A stretch of 64,000 bases of DNA from Macrolepiota albuminosa (GCA_027475525.1 JAMWFC010000088.1:837534-901533); one strand, 5' to 3'. Shown: positions 47,117-59,281, counted from the stretch's first letter. Notes: generated by a model from the letters alone, not told the origin. Made by a program: numbers and translations.

Positions 47117-48179
47117 GTATTTTTTTGGATTTGGGATTGGGTCGCGGCGGGGCCGTCTTTGGACAATCTGGTTTATATAGTGACTATCTCTCTCTCCGCC
47201 TCCGTTTTGCTTTTGTAAGTGTCTTTTTTCCCCTCTGTGTTGTTGTTGTCATATTGGTCGTTGTTATGTCTTACAATCTCATTGTCGTTTCGTGTTTAGT
47301 TGGTTTTTTTACTTCTATCTACGTTTTAATCCTTGGCTTTTGTCGATTACAAGAATGTATATCCGCGCTATTATGCAGGAATGAATGAATTAATGTACTT
47401 TGTTTATTATACCGCCGACAAGCTACAATGATGAAAATGATGAGCTGAGAGGTGAGGACAGGGTGCGTTGTTCCATTATGTGGTCTGTTTGTAAATAGTA
47501 TTGCGTCGTATAATTTCCCATGCAGAGGTGTTTGTACTTTTAATGAAGAGTGTAAAATTATAGAGGTAAAGACTACTGGACCAAACTACAGAACTGAGGT
47601 CAAGTAAGCTGGTAGACTTGTGTTGATTGCCATGTTTCCAATAGTCAAATACACGACAGTTTATATAGAAATCTAAGATAAAAGAGACTTGTAGTTGACT
47701 GAACATATCCTTGTCTCAAACCACATGTATCTAGAACGCTACCACAGACTCCCGTACAGCTTTTTAGAGAGCCACATGTATGCTAGGTAGCAATAGCCAC
47801 ATTTAAGCATCATAAATGCATGTCCTTTTATAGGGGGCAAGGTAAAGTATTTGCTCTGGTCTTCCCAGTAACATTTGTCAGCCTGGATCATCACAGTCAG
47901 GTCATTTTGAATAAGCTAGAGTACTACCTTGATGCATTGTGGCAGGGCTGTCACAGCATATTGCAAAACAATATTCACTTGTGTATGAAATAATAACAGG
48001 AGTTAAGAATCAAAAGATGGATTTTTAGTATGTGTTTCTGGAGTTAAGAATGAAATGATGATTTAACTCCAGGCTGTCTTCTGGAATCTAAGTTGACACT
48101 AGCAACGATAAATGGTAATTGTCAGTGTCTACCATGGAAGGAAGAACAACTTTTCATTATACCTAGCAACAATAAATGG
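47117..48179. other. Intergenic region left of the copia element
   Basis: 3' flank of the RRM gene, then sequence with no supported frame. Close to the copia insertion, 48104-48165 resembles the sequence at the insertion site and beyond it (about 53960-54000): CTAGCAAC-R-ATAAATGG and GAAGGAAGAACAACT recur, so the element sits in a diverged tandem repeat. Confidence 0.5.
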
Positions 48180-48553
48180 TGTTAGAGTCTGGATCACACC
48201 TGATACAGAGTATAACCTCAGTTCAATGCGTAGTTGACTGTGTATTCGTGTCGTACCTGATACAGAGTATAACTAATGGTACGTCATGAGTATTTGTGTA
48301 AAGAGAAAAGGTAAATCGTAGAGCAAAACTCACCCTCAGTTCAATGCGTAGTTGACTGAGGGTGTGAGGCGAAAGTGCGTCAATATAAGTACGTGCGGGG
48401 ACAAAGGGAGCTTTGTCCCTGGTGTGATATTATGTGCGTGTGATATCGTGAAAGTAGTAGCGCGTGTGTGATATGATCGGAGGGGCGATTCGATCGAGGT
48501 CGAAAGGTGTGTCGTCACTGTGGGTGCATACTGTGGGTGCATGGGCGCTAACA
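48180..48553 (-). repeat. Copia 3' LTR
   Basis: 374 bp, starting TGTTAGAGTC and ending GCGCTAACA on the plus strand, so the ends form TGTTAG..CTAACA. Reading by eye, it differs from the other LTR by one base (GTGTGTGAT against GTCTGTGAT). It contains two copies each of CCTGATACAGAGTATAAC and of CAGTTCAATGCGTAGTTGAC. Confidence 0.95.
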
Positions 48554-48607
48554 CTCCTCCTCAGCTGAGACCTCGCGTTGTAATCGATCGCTCCTCCTCG
48601 AATGGAG

Positions 48608-50752
48608 TTATGGTGCAGGGAGCAGCCCTAGTAGTGTTTGCAGCCAGGTGAAAATGGGCGTCGCGAGAGCTTTGGTAAAGAGATCGGCAACATTGTATTT
48701 TGTGTTTATGTATCGGACGCAGATCTCCTTTGACTGCACGCGTTCGCGCAAGAAATGATACTTGATGTCGACGTGCTTTACTCGAGCGTGGAGAGTTGGG
48801 TCCTCGGAGAGGTTTATTGCAGCGTTGTTGTCGCACAGGATCGGCGTGGGTTCCATTGTGACTTCTCGGTGACCTATCAACATGAACAACGCTCGCAGCC
48901 ATATGCATTCTTGTGCGCTCTCGAACGCAGCCATATACTCGGCCTCGCATGAAGATGCAGCGACTGTCTTCTGTTTCCTGGCGGCCCAGGACACTACACC
49001 CGATCCCAGACTCCACGCGTAACCTCCCACGCTGCGCCTGGTGTCGATGCAGTTGGCCCAGTCGGAGTCGGTGAAGCCGACGAGGTCCACAGGTCCATTT
49101 TCGAACTTCCCTCCCAAGGTGAGCTTCAAGTCACGCGTGCCTTTTAGGTACCGTACCAATCGTATGGCAGCAGCCCAGTGGATCCCAGTGTAGTTTTCGA
49201 CAAATTGAGTAAGTTGGCCAACTGCATAGGCTATGTCGGGGCGAGTGGATATAGCTAGATACAGTAGGCATCCGACGAGTGAGCGATATGGTGTTTTCTG
49301 GAGTGTGTTTATTTCGTCATGCGACAAGGTGGATCTGTCGACCCTCCTGAGCTTGAGGCCTGGGTCCATAGGGAGAGATAGCGGCGTGGCTGCCTTTTGG
49401 CCAAACTGCAAGATGATCTTGTCAATCAAAGATGTCTGAGATAAGCGTACGAGTGAATTCTTTCGGTCCCATTCAACGGCAATTCCAACGACGAATCTGG
49501 GGAGACCTAGATCTGATATGGTCCAGATCTTGCGCATCTGGGCCTTCAGTCTATCGTTCTCCGACTTACAGCTTGCTATCGCGAGGAAGTCGTCGACGTG
49601 GAGTGCAACAATTGTCGTGCCAAGGTCAGTCTTGCGGTAGTAGACGCATGATTCGCACGCGAGACGTGTGAAGCCCCACGAAATCATATTATCATTGACG
49701 GTCTGATTCCAAATACGGCCTGCCTGTTTCATGCCGTAAAGGCCACGTAGCAGGCACCATACCCATGTTTCCTTCCCTGCTTCCTCGAAACCCTCCGGTT
49801 GCTGCATATATTGAGTCTCGTCTTCAGGAAGTAGTCCGTAAAGGAAAGCGGTTTTTACGTCGATCTGTGAGGCATCCCAGCCCTTTGCGGCTGCGAGGTG
49901 GAGAAGAATGCGCCATGACTCCATTCGCGCTGTGGGCGAGGTCGTTTTGGTATAGTCTCTTCCGAAGATCTGTTCATATCCTCTAAAGACTAACCGTACC
50001 TTGAAGCGTACTGCCTTCCCGTTCTCATCGCGTTTTATTTTGAAGACTGGGCGACCCTTTCTAACCTTTTGTCCTTCCGGTACGTCCTCACGTGGAATCA
50101 ACTTGTACACGCCCATGTCTTTCAGGGACTTGAGCTCGTCTCGGTATGCATCTTCCCAACGTTTCGCGTCGGCCGATTCTTGCGCCTGTCGCCAGGTCTG
50201 GGGTTCATCACCGAGGTCTAGCGAGATAGGGTTATCAAGTGCCTCTGCTGCCACTAGCAAGTGTTCGATCTGCTCGAGTGAGGCTATATTGGCCAGATCA
50301 GGTATGTTTGCGTCAATGTTTTGGATGTTGTCATTGTGATTCTGAATATTTTCGCCTTCCATGTTCACATCCCGCGCCTCCTCTACATTGAGTCTCTTCT
50401 CTGCTCGTTGTGCTCGTATCCTTCGTCCAGCCTCCCGAGATTCCTCTACGGCACGTTCCAGGCGAGTAGCGGGAGGGTTCTCTCCCGCGGCCTTCATTGT
50501 GGGTACCGGAACTCGGGTTGATCGGCGCAGTTGTTGCTCAGCAGGGGCATCCGCAGCCAGTGGCGCATCGTTTTCTGTGGGTTCCTCGTCATTGGGCACC
50601 TCATTCTGCGTAGGTGGGAGGTTGGTACAGGCTGCATCGTCATCATCGTCGGTGAGGAAGGGGGCTGAATCAGACGTGTCTCTGATCTCCTTGATCGAAG
50701 TATATCCATTGTGCCTGACGTTCTCGATCGTTGCCTCGACATCGCTGGTTGG
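48608..50752 (-). pseudogene. Copia pol, RT and RNase H part
   Basis: Open from 50599 (the frame is continuous from the last TGA at 50758-50756) to TAG at 48608. After an acidic, charged linker the RVT_2-type RT reads WEDAYRDELKSLKDMGVYKL, QIDVKTAFLYGLLPE, RGLYGMKQAGRIWN and ALHVDDFLA (the copia form of the catalytic YVDD box). RNase H reads GFTDSDWANCIDTRRSVGGY, AASSCEAEYMA, LCDNNAAINL and VKHVDIKYHFLRERV. All visible catalytic residues are in place, so this half could be functional if translated. Confidence 0.9.
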
Positions 50753-52429
50753 CTTTCATTCCTCATGTCGTTCCAGAAACTGTACGTGATATGATTCGTG
50801 GATTCGCCTGGTCTTCGGGTCATAACATCAATAGGACTTTGAGTTCTTTCCATACCCAATGAGGACGCACTCCACCCCACGTGCATTGAGTTTTGGGTTG
50901 TGACGATCGAGGGTCAAAACAAAAGCACGACACCCTATTTCTCTCATGTATGAATAGTCGGGTATGCGCTTGTACCATAGCTCGAAGGGTGTCTTCCCAT
51001 TTAAAGATTTCGTCAGTGTTTTTGCATGTAGGTGCGTGGCCGTGACGTAAAATTCGTCCCAGAGTGATTCCGGGCATTTGGCTGCCAGCCTCATGGTTCT
51101 TGCCTTTCCTAGAAGCGTCCTGTGCATCCTTTCGACGCGTCCCATGTGCTGCGATGTGTACGGTGCTCCGTATTCATGTTTTGTGCCCGTGGTGGCAAGC
51201 CATTTGTCCATCAGGTGACTTTTGAGTTCGCCATCGTGTCCTGTCCTGTATGTGCCTACTTTTTCACCTGTCTCTAGTTCCCTCTCTTTCTGCCAGGCTT
51301 GCAGTGCTGGAAGTGCGTCGCTTTTAGACCTGAGTGGAATGGACCAGGGCATGTTGGTGTAGTCATCGACAATGTCCATTACGTATGTATTTCCGGTACG
51401 TGACTGTATATGCATGGGTCCTGCTAAATCTACCCATATAATTTCTAGTGACCTAGTAGCCCTACGCCCTTCCTCCCGCACTTTGGGTACCGGTGACCTC
51501 GTCTGCTTGCCAAGAATACAGAGGTCACATTTCGGTAGTGCATGGAGGGAAGCGAGCGGCGTACCTGGGAGCAGTCCTGCACGAGCCATTGTGGCGACAA
51601 CCTGGTAGTTGGCATGGCCAAGTCGCCAGTGCCAGGTGTCAAGGTTGAATGGGTATTGCGCAGTGAGGGCGTGTTCAGCTAGGGCATTTTGTAGGTCAAG
51701 TGTATAGAGACGGCGTCCTGGAATGAGCGGTCCCGAGGCGAGGAGCATTCCACTAGTATCGTCCAGAATGGTGACTCCCGTGCTGCTGAAGGTGATTGAC
51801 GCGCGCATACCTGTGACGAGTGCCGATATGGAGATAAGTCGGACTGTGGAGGTGGGTATGTATAGCGCGTTCTCCAGGACTATTTCGGCCTGATTCTGGA
51901 TGTGCAACCTGATTGTTCCTATGCCTAGTGCCTGTACGGAGGTGCCGCCGATTCCTTTAACCGCGCGTGGTGGCGTTGCTCGCAGTGTGATAAAATCGGA
52001 CCTACAGGGGGATATGTGAACCGTCGCACCAGAGTCGAGGTAGAACGGTTTCTCCTCAAGGGACAACAGGGTTGTACGCTCTTGCTGGTTTAATGGGGCT
52101 ATTGCTGTGGTTGCGAGGATGGTTTCGTGGCCATGGGCAAGGTGATTATTCCAATCGATGGAAGTTCTGAGGTCATCGTTGACGTTATCTTCAATTGCCA
52201 TAAAGCCTTGATATTCGAAGGAGTCGGTGGAGTTAGTTGATGTAATGGATGCGATGCCGGCGAATTCGGTCGACTTCGTGGTCTCGCTTTTTCCTGCTTC
52301 AAGTTCAAATTGTATCTTCTGAAGGTGCGAAGCGTCGACTATGTATGCCTGTCCATCGAGCCCCTTTACAGCAATGCTGGCTTTCGCAGCTCCTCCTGAC
52401 TTTGTATTCGAGCCTGTTTTTCCTCCTCC
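50753..52429 (-). pseudogene. Copia pol, protease and integrase part
   Basis: In the frame entered from gag past TGA 52432-52430, the protease motif FYLDSGATVHIS appears near 52045. The integrase zinc region is WHWRLGHANY.. CDLCILGKQ, then VDLAGPMHIQ (first Asp), RTGHDGELKS (second Asp) and GRVERMHRTLLGKART (Glu). The frame ends at TGA 50830-50828 within the conserved copia segment KSY-stop-CYDPKTRRIHE, where family members have Arg. A second TGA follows 24 codons later. Otherwise the reading frame is continuous. Confidence 0.9.
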
Positions 52430-53356
52430 TCATGCGGCTTTCCGCGCGGCCTTTGATTCATCAATCGTCTTACCCGCCATGCCTCCTCCCGGCCTAATGC
52501 ACCACTGCTTGGTGTGACCCCGGCAAGGGAAGCCGAGCCCAAAGCAGAGCTCACAGCATGACCATCCAGGTCCATGGTTATGAGTGCCGGGTATGGCCTT
52601 CGTGGCAATGAGGGCAGTGTCTGAGGTAGACCTGCCAAGGGTGGCGAGGCTGTCGATGGTTTGGAAGAGCTTGCGAATGTGGGCCGACGTGTAGGGGTCC
52701 GTTTTCGTGGAATCAGCAAGACCTCGCGAGACCTGAGCCTGGACGGCCTCAAAGGCTTTGTCGTTTATGGAATTGAGGAGCGCGATGCACTTGAGGAGAT
52801 CCTTATCGATGACTCCAATCGCGAACGCACGATCAATGAGTTCGCAGATCCTCCTGGCGGTGTCCTCTATGGGCTCGGATATGGGGGTGTAAGTGGAGAG
52901 GGCCTCACGGATAAGCGCAACTTGTTTCACGGGTCCTTCGCTCTGCGCTCGCGCCTTTAGTGCGTCGTAGCACTCCTTGGCTGTGCCATCCGTGGTAAGT
53001 CCTTCTTGCTCAGCATCAGATATGGCGGCACGAATGACACCGATGATAAGGTCGTTGTTGGAGAGCCAATTGGAATGTGCGATGGGCTCGGTGGTGTGGT
53101 CGGGCTCGGTGATCAGTCGTTCGGGCCTTGAGCTGGGCGCAAAGATATAGCGATCCAAGCCAGTCTGTTGTAAGAATATTTCCAGTTTTGTTGACCACTT
53201 CGAGAATTCGCCTGTGGCGCGATCGAAAGGGGTTTCTGACGCTGGCCAGTGTGCATTGAGCTTCACGGCCCAGATGCGAGGGTGGGCAGAGTCCTCGGCT
53301 GGTGTAGCGGGGGAGAGCGATCCCATGGTGTAGAGCTGTCCGAGAGAAAAGGACAA
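52430..53356 (-). CDS. Copia gag
   Basis: ATG 53356 opens 308 codons (MSFSLGQLYTMGS..). The body contains FSKWSTKLEIFLQQTGLDRY and other helix-rich Gag features of UBN2/copia type. A zinc-knuckle-like CELCFGLGFPCRGHTKQWC (C-x2-C-x9-H-x4-C) is near the end. It stops at TGA 52432-52430 after RKAA, with GGGKTGS following in frame. The stop could be a CGA to TGA change or could set Gag apart from Gag-Pol by readthrough; the sequence alone does not decide. Confidence 0.8.
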   Translation of the reverse strand: MSFSLGQLYTMGSLSPATPAEDSAHPRIWAVKLNAHWPASETPFDRATGEFSKWSTKLEIFLQQTGLDRYIFAPSSRPERLITEPDHTTEPIAHSNWLSNNDLIIGVIRAAISDAEQEGLTTDGTAKECYDALKARAQSEGPVKQVALIREALSTYTPISEPIEDTARRICELIDRAFAIGVIDKDLLKCIALLNSINDKAFEAVQAQVSRGLADSTKTDPYTSAHIRKLFQTIDSLATLGRSTSDTALIATKAIPGTHNHGPGWSCCELCFGLGFPCRGHTKQWCIRPGGGMAGKTIDESKAARKAA

Positions 53357-53512
53357 AGGTTAAGAACAAGTGCGCGTGGAGACAAACGGAGACACGCGGG
53401 TAGGGTCAGGTACAATCAGCCAGAACTAAAAATCCGTGAGTGTGATATGCAGAGTTGCAAAGGTGTAATGCAGAGTCGAACGTAGTCACTTCTTCAGAGT
53501 GTGTAGCAACAA

Positions 53513-53524
53513 GGTCCCATAACC
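53513..53524 (-). other. Primer binding site, half-tRNA(iMet) type
   Basis: On the element strand the 5' LTR is followed at once by GGTTATGGGACC. It is complementary to an initiator-tRNA anticodon arm of the form GGTCCCATAACC, the type of internal tRNA primer used by Drosophila copia, and not to a tRNA 3' end. Confidence 0.7.
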
Positions 53525-53898
53525 TGTTAGAGTCTGGATCACACCTGATACAGAGTATAACCTCAGTTCAATGCGTAGTTGACTGTGTATTCGTGTCGTA
53601 CCTGATACAGAGTATAACTAATGGTACGTCATGAGTATTTGTGTAAAGAGAAAAGGTAAATCGTAGAGCAAAACTCACCCTCAGTTCAATGCGTAGTTGA
53701 CTGAGGGTGTGAGGCGAAAGTGCGTCAATATAAGTACGTGCGGGGACAAAGGGAGCTTTGTCCCTGGTGTGATATTATGTGCGTGTGATATCGTGAAAGT
53801 AGTAGCGCGTCTGTGATATGATCGGAGGGGCGATTCGATCGAGGTCGAAAGGTGTGTCGTCACTGTGGGTGCATACTGTGGGTGCATGGGCGCTAACA
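53525..53898 (-). repeat. Copia 5' LTR
   Basis: 374 bp, TGTTAG..CTAACA ends, followed by the target duplication AATGG at 53899-53903. It differs by one base from the 3' LTR. Confidence 0.95.
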
Positions 53899-53903
53899 AA
53901 TGG

Positions 53904-56249
53904 TACTAGTATAAGTTAATATAAGTATCATGACTCTGAGCATGTATGGTTGGAGCCACTTACATTGTCAATGTCTACCACAGAAGGAAGAACAACTGAA
54001 GATGTGAAGAGGTGACAACTCGTATGTATGCTATGATGCATGTGACACAGACAAAACTGAGATAAACAACCTACTTGGTCAACACTAGTGATGTGCCAGC
54101 TTGGGCTTGAGGCCACAGGCCAAGCTGAGCTGAGCCCATATAGGCTGGGCTGGGCTTTCTTCAAAGCTTGGGAGAGCCTGAAGCTTGGCTTTGAATTTTG
54201 AAAAGCCTGAGCCATGGGCCTGAGCCGCAGCCTCACAGCCACTGATTGTGATCATGATCCCCAACTCTCTTACATAAGTAACTTGACGAATAGTTTTTGT
54301 CCTGCCAAAGTCGCTACAATCATGTGCATCATGTGGTATAATATCACATGCATGCTTTTTTGCATGCAGTCAAAATTTTTTTTGTTTGACGTAAATGCAG
54401 GTTCCAAGGGTAAGGAGCATTTTCAGAGGCCTCTGCATGGCAAACAGTTACATCCTGGATCACCATGACTAAATTGACAATACAATATTGCAAGATCTGC
54501 TGCACCAATTTGCTCGATTCTGGTGCCATTGTACACGCATTCACCAGCGCTTTCCAACAATATTGGGTTTGCACTAATCCAAGCAATGGATGCCTGTCAG
54601 CATTGCCATCATTATTGTCATCAATGTTCCAGATATGGATTGGCAATATCTCATGAACCATGGCACTGTTTGCCTTGATCCCAGCACCGTTGGATTTGCC
54701 TCAATCAGCACTTTCTAACAATACCTAGTTTTGTACCATTTTGTTCCACAGATCTTCCTCAATGTTGTCCTCATCATCATTATCATTGACCTCAACATGA
54801 ATCAGGCACTGTTTGCTTCAATTCCAGCACCATTGGATTTGCCCAGATCAGCGCCGCCTTCTGATAATATATGGTTTTGCACCATTCTGCTCCATGGTTC
54901 TTGCTCAACATTGCCATCATTCATGACCACTTCCATGACCAACCTTTCAGCTTCTATTCACCCTGTCCATCTGTTCTGTCTGGCCCAGAATGTGGAGATC
55001 TCTGTTGTCGTGCCTCTGGCTGGCACCTCCTTATATGCATCTGCATAGTGCACAAGAATATTCTGTGTACATTATCTCTGGTAAATCCAATCTTTATTCA
55101 CCATCACCATATCATCCTTGCCACCAATCTGAGCACCTTCTTTGTTTTATATGTGCCTCACACTTGCCTTCTGCAGTGTTTATCTGGGTTGACCATGAGG
55201 TCCTCAGTCTAAAGAGGCCTTTGGTGTAATTCAAAGAGGTCAGGACTTCCATCCATGGTCTTATTTTGTTCTATATACACCTCGCACTTGTGTTCTGCAG
55301 GCACAGTGTTTATCTGAGGAGGCCTTTGGTGTAATCCAAGGAGATCTGGACTCTAGCTTATTGCACATGTGCCTCACATCTGCCTTCTGCAGTGAACCTC
55401 AGCCATGTCACTAATGGCTGAGGATAGAGGCCTCTGCATAATAGTCAGGCTCTGTCTGTTTGATCAAGTTGATGCAACTACTGGCCAGCAGGGCCAATCT
55501 TGCCCCACCCCATCCATATCTCACCATCACCTTTCATTTCTTGTGCTTGCCCCACTAGCTCATGCTCAGTCATGGGTAACCTATTAGAGCATCTTGGACT
55601 GAGGCTGATGACTGTATAGCTGTCTTTCTATTGGTGTATGAGCATCAGGACTTTTATTTCCTTCCACATACCTGCACCTTCCACCCTGCATCTATTCATA
55701 CTCTCTTGGTTTTTCTCTATTTCTCTGGAGGGGGAAGAGGATATATGGACTCCAGAACAAATTTTGGAAGGGTGCATAGGAGGGGAGAACAGAATGACTA
55801 TATGGAATGGAGGACAACTCAACTATGCAAATAAACAGGGTGTACAATGAAGGAGTGTGGCATGGAATGAGCCAACTGTAGGAAAATTTTTTTTTCTTCT
55901 GTCAAATTGGAATCCAATCTTAAAGGGGATATGTAATGGAGCAGGCTGTTACAGCCTATGTTTGGTCACACTTAGCACAGCCACTCTTTAGTCTTTATCC
56001 TTTACCACCATCCCTACACTTGTGTAGTCACCATTCTCTATATAGTAATGATGCCCAAAAGTAGATCAGTAGTAGATACAGTTTATGGCTACTAACCTGT
56101 GTAACAATGCATTGGGCATGCTAAAATTGAGGGAGTCCCAGGCAATTCCCAGAGAACAAGTCGGAAAACAAGTTGAATGGCAAGATTTGGTGAAGGTTGG
56201 CAATGGTAGTCAGCAGAGGTGTGTGGCAAGGAAGGTGTGCTAAAGACAA
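53904..56249. repeat. Non-coding region of degenerate repeats
   Basis: No supported gene. A tract near 54105-54240 is dense in GGGCTGGG, GAGCCTGA and AAGCTTGG words. Around 54500-54960 a unit of about 143-161 bp recurs at least three times in diverged form (markers AGCRCTTTCYAACA at 54546 and 54707, GGCACTGTTTGC at 54662 and 54805). Around 55150-55400 another diverged unit repeats (GAGGCCTTTGGTGTAAT, about 55212 and 55319). Confidence 0.55.
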
Positions 56250-56423
56250 TGTAACGGAGTCACATGTAGTACTAGCATCAATGACGCTATCATTATTCAG
56301 TGGACTATTACATAAGACAACATCTTGTTTTCACTCTAAGTACTAGTCAAATCCGATACTGCGGTCTGATTTAGCACTGTGTGATACACACAAGATAGTT
56401 CTAGCTCGTAACCTCAGGTTACA
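56250..56423 (+). repeat. Candidate 5' LTR of element E3
   Basis: 174 bp starting TGTAACGGAG and ending CTCAGGTTACA, giving TGTAAC..GTTACA ends. It lies just before the gag of E3. No partner LTR is in the window and no primer site was recognised after it, so the assignment is weak. Confidence 0.3.
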
Positions 56424-56462
56424 TTTTTTTAAATCTTCTGCTATCGGCTTTAGACTCTAGGC

Positions 56463-59281
56463 TTGTTACCAACTAGGCAACTCTTATCAAAACCTCTTGA
56501 TTTTCTGTTGGCATCACGTCAAAAATGTGCTTCCATGACTGGTTTTCTTGATCCGGACCCCCCTTTCCCAGCTGTAGACACAGGTGAACCACCTGTGCTT
56601 CAAGCGGGGAAGACGCAATCCATGTCTGCCTATCAACCCCCACCAAAGCAAGATGAAAAGATACCTTGCGATGTCAGCGCGAGCTTTGGAATGCCTGGTG
56701 GGCTATCCGTATCACGGATGATGTCCATTGTACGACCTGGTAGTAAACCAGGAGAGAGATCCACAGTCTCAGGAGTGTCGCTGCCAGTGAGCCAAATGCC
56801 TTTATTGATGTATCCGGTATTGCCCGAGAGCTCGTCAGCTCATACTGAGGGTCAACCGGATATTACCCAGTACTCGGAAATGGTACAAGGCAGGTATTGC
56901 CCGAGAGCTCGTCAGCTCATACTGAGGGTCAACCGGATATTACCCAGTACTCGGAAATGGTACAAGGCAGCGCGTTTGCACATAGTACTCCATTCTGGAC
57001 TGCACCTACTGAACAGCATATGGAATATGTCGACGATGCTGCCACTGAACCAGGACCATCGTCACTAACGACACAAGGACAGGCACAAGGACCAGCAATA
57101 GTGGTCAGTAGGGAGGACAACAATGTCATAAGGTTGGAAAAGGCGTCGACACCGCCTGGAATTCCAGAGTTGCACAGATGGGCCGGCAAACAGCCGCAAG
57201 TGAGGCATGACGGCCTCAGGAGAGTTATGGACTTAGAGTCCGAGCTGGAATCCTCAGATGATGAGGAAAGCAAAAGGTCACATTCGACCTTGTCTATCCA
57301 GTTACAGCTGGTGTTGGACCGATATCTGTCAGTCGCAAAGGAATCGACGCAAAAGCATCTGCAGCTTTATGTGGTAAAGCACTTACAGTTGCTGGCTGCT
57401 AGGAGCCACGATGTACCCCGTACAGATTTGAATGAATATATCGAATTGTTTGTGTGTATCTTCGAACTCGAAGTGGTTGAATACCTTAAGCGCAAAGCGG
57501 CGTGAGGGTCAGCAGTCTCCACGGCCACTCCGGCTGACTCAGTAGAATGTGAGATGAGTGTGCGCCGACGAGCGCCATTAATTGTGGATGCAATGGAGTT
57601 GCTCAATGTGCCTCGTCAGGCCAATGAGTCTCAGCAAGACTACGTTCGGCGTCAGAATGCCGCAAACCGTCAACGCATTGTTAGCGGAGTGCCTCAGCAG
57701 GCATTGTCTGAGGTAGAGACTGTGACAACGACTCCGGCAGAGCCAGAGGCAACACTTGCATTGCAGGAGGTTAAGACACCTCGAAAGCAAGTTACTATCA
57801 AGGAAGAGGTGGACAAAGTCCACATTCTTGAGGAACAAACGCGACCACAACACGTAGTGCGATGTGTCCACCTAGTGGACAACTGGAATAAACGTGTCAA
57901 TTACCAGAGGATACGCAACTAGGACTTGCATGATCATGGTGAGTCGTTAATTGATGACCAGGGGGTAGCCTTTGAAGGGCGTGAGGGTGTAACGCCTGTC
58001 GATGACATGCGGTGACAATTTGCGGCTCGAACTGCTGAACCGGACAGAGACCTGGGGGGTAGTAATAATAGTAGTGACCACTACGAGTGGAGGGAGCCAA
58101 CTTGTCACAATAACGATGGTGGAGGGCGTGATCATAGGAATGACAATCAAGACGATGATAATCGTCGTGATAGTGGCAGGCAAGCTGGTGGAGTACTAGC
58201 AGAGCCACAAGTGAGGCAACAGCCCACCCCATAGCCAGAACGAATGGCCAATGAACACCTGTTCCGCAGTCCCCAGGCATTTTCAATGCCTGCACCTCAT
58301 GAATTGCATGAAACTATGCCGGGAATGAATGAAGCGGTCAGGATCCATATGGATCATATGCATGACCGGCACCTCATGAATTGCATGAAACTATGCCGGG
58401 AATGAATGAAGCGGTCAGGATCCATATGGATCATATGCATGACCGTCTCAATCGTCTGGTGGATGACTCCTTTGGAGTCAGGTTTAAATTCCTGGCTGGG
58501 GTAAGTCCCCGTAAATCCAATGGTAAGCACATATGTGCGTATGCCGGAGGACATAGGTTCTCCCAACTGGAGAATTGGGCCATGGACGTTTGCTACCACC
58601 TAGCAGCCTGCTGCTATGGTGGAGACAACATGGACCAGGAAAGGATATTTGTGCTACACAAATTTATGGAGGGAGAGGCTCAGCCTGCTGCTATGGTGGA
58701 GACAACATGGACCAGGAAAGGATATTTGTGCTACACAAATTTATGGAGGGAGAGGCTCAGAATTGGTTCTGTCGCCATGTCCTCCATATTAATCGTGACA
58801 AACCGCATTGGACATTTAAAGAAGTCCTGATAGGACTGTATAATCGGTTTGTCAATGCTGCTATGATGCAGGAAGCTCATGATGCCTTTAGGAAGGCAGT
58901 GTATGATGCTAAGACTGGCGTCCAGACCTTTTATGATGACCTGATGGGTCATGCACAGAATATGGCCATCTATCCAGATGAATACACTATTCACAAGACA
59001 TTCCTGGACGGAATACCTGCAGACATGAGAAGGGCGTTAATATGCAACGACAATTTGTCTCCGGAGGTCAATACTGTGACCAAATTTTTGGCGTATGCCA
59101 TCTGTTATGAGCAGTTGACACGGACTGCGAACCATTATGAGCAGCATAGTTCATGCCGAGGAACAGTGAACCATCAGGCAGTGAAGGTGGGAACCTTCCT
59201 GGCCAAACAAACGGATATGGAGAACAATCGCAATCTGCGATTCGTTGTCTGCAAGTCAATCCCTGGAGGCCAACAGCCTTG
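56463..59281 (+). pseudogene. E3 gag, N-terminal and capsid parts
   Basis: Frames 56463-57505 and 57554-57922 give a disordered N-terminal region with an acidic ESELESSDDEESKRS and a helix-rich end. Further in-frame stops lie near 58015 and 58232. The capsid-like core follows from about 58440 (ICAYAGGHRFSQLENWAMDV, FMEGEAQNWFCRHVLHINRD, DKPHWTFKEVLIGLYNRFV, DEYTIHKTFLDGIPADMRR) to 59281. Duplications at 56816, 58292 and 58604 break the frame. I assign it by its position before the zinc knuckle and by the retrotransposon-Gag look of the core. Confidence 0.6.

Larger units (their letters stand above)
48180..53898 (-). mobile_element. Complete Ty1/copia retrotransposon
   Basis: Two 374-bp LTRs flank a gag-pol region on the minus strand. 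The 5-bp target duplication is AATGG (48175-48179 and 53899-53903). The primer site lies next to the 5' LTR and a purine tract (CTCCTCCTC on plus, 48554-48562) next to the 3' LTR. The domain order protease, integrase, RT, RNase H is that of copia elements. Near-identical LTRs indicate recent insertion, yet the coding frame has three TGA codons (52432-52430, 50830-50828, 50758-50756). No 77-bp duplication occurs in it. Confidence 0.95.

Noticed and set aside
48608..53356. A recoded genetic code in which TGA is sense
   Set aside because: Host genes use ordinary stops, and copies of E1 and E2 show CGA to TGA mutation in both directions, which explains the TGA excess.
55934..55955. A second LTR edge for E3 (TGTAATGGAG..GTTACA)
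   Set aside because: Only 22 bp long and without a matching partner; it could be chance inverted symmetry.
57897..58295. Minus-strand frame of 132 codons in E3 gag
   Set aside because: It overlaps the plus-strand gag text, which has supporting neighbours; no family likeness on the minus strand.
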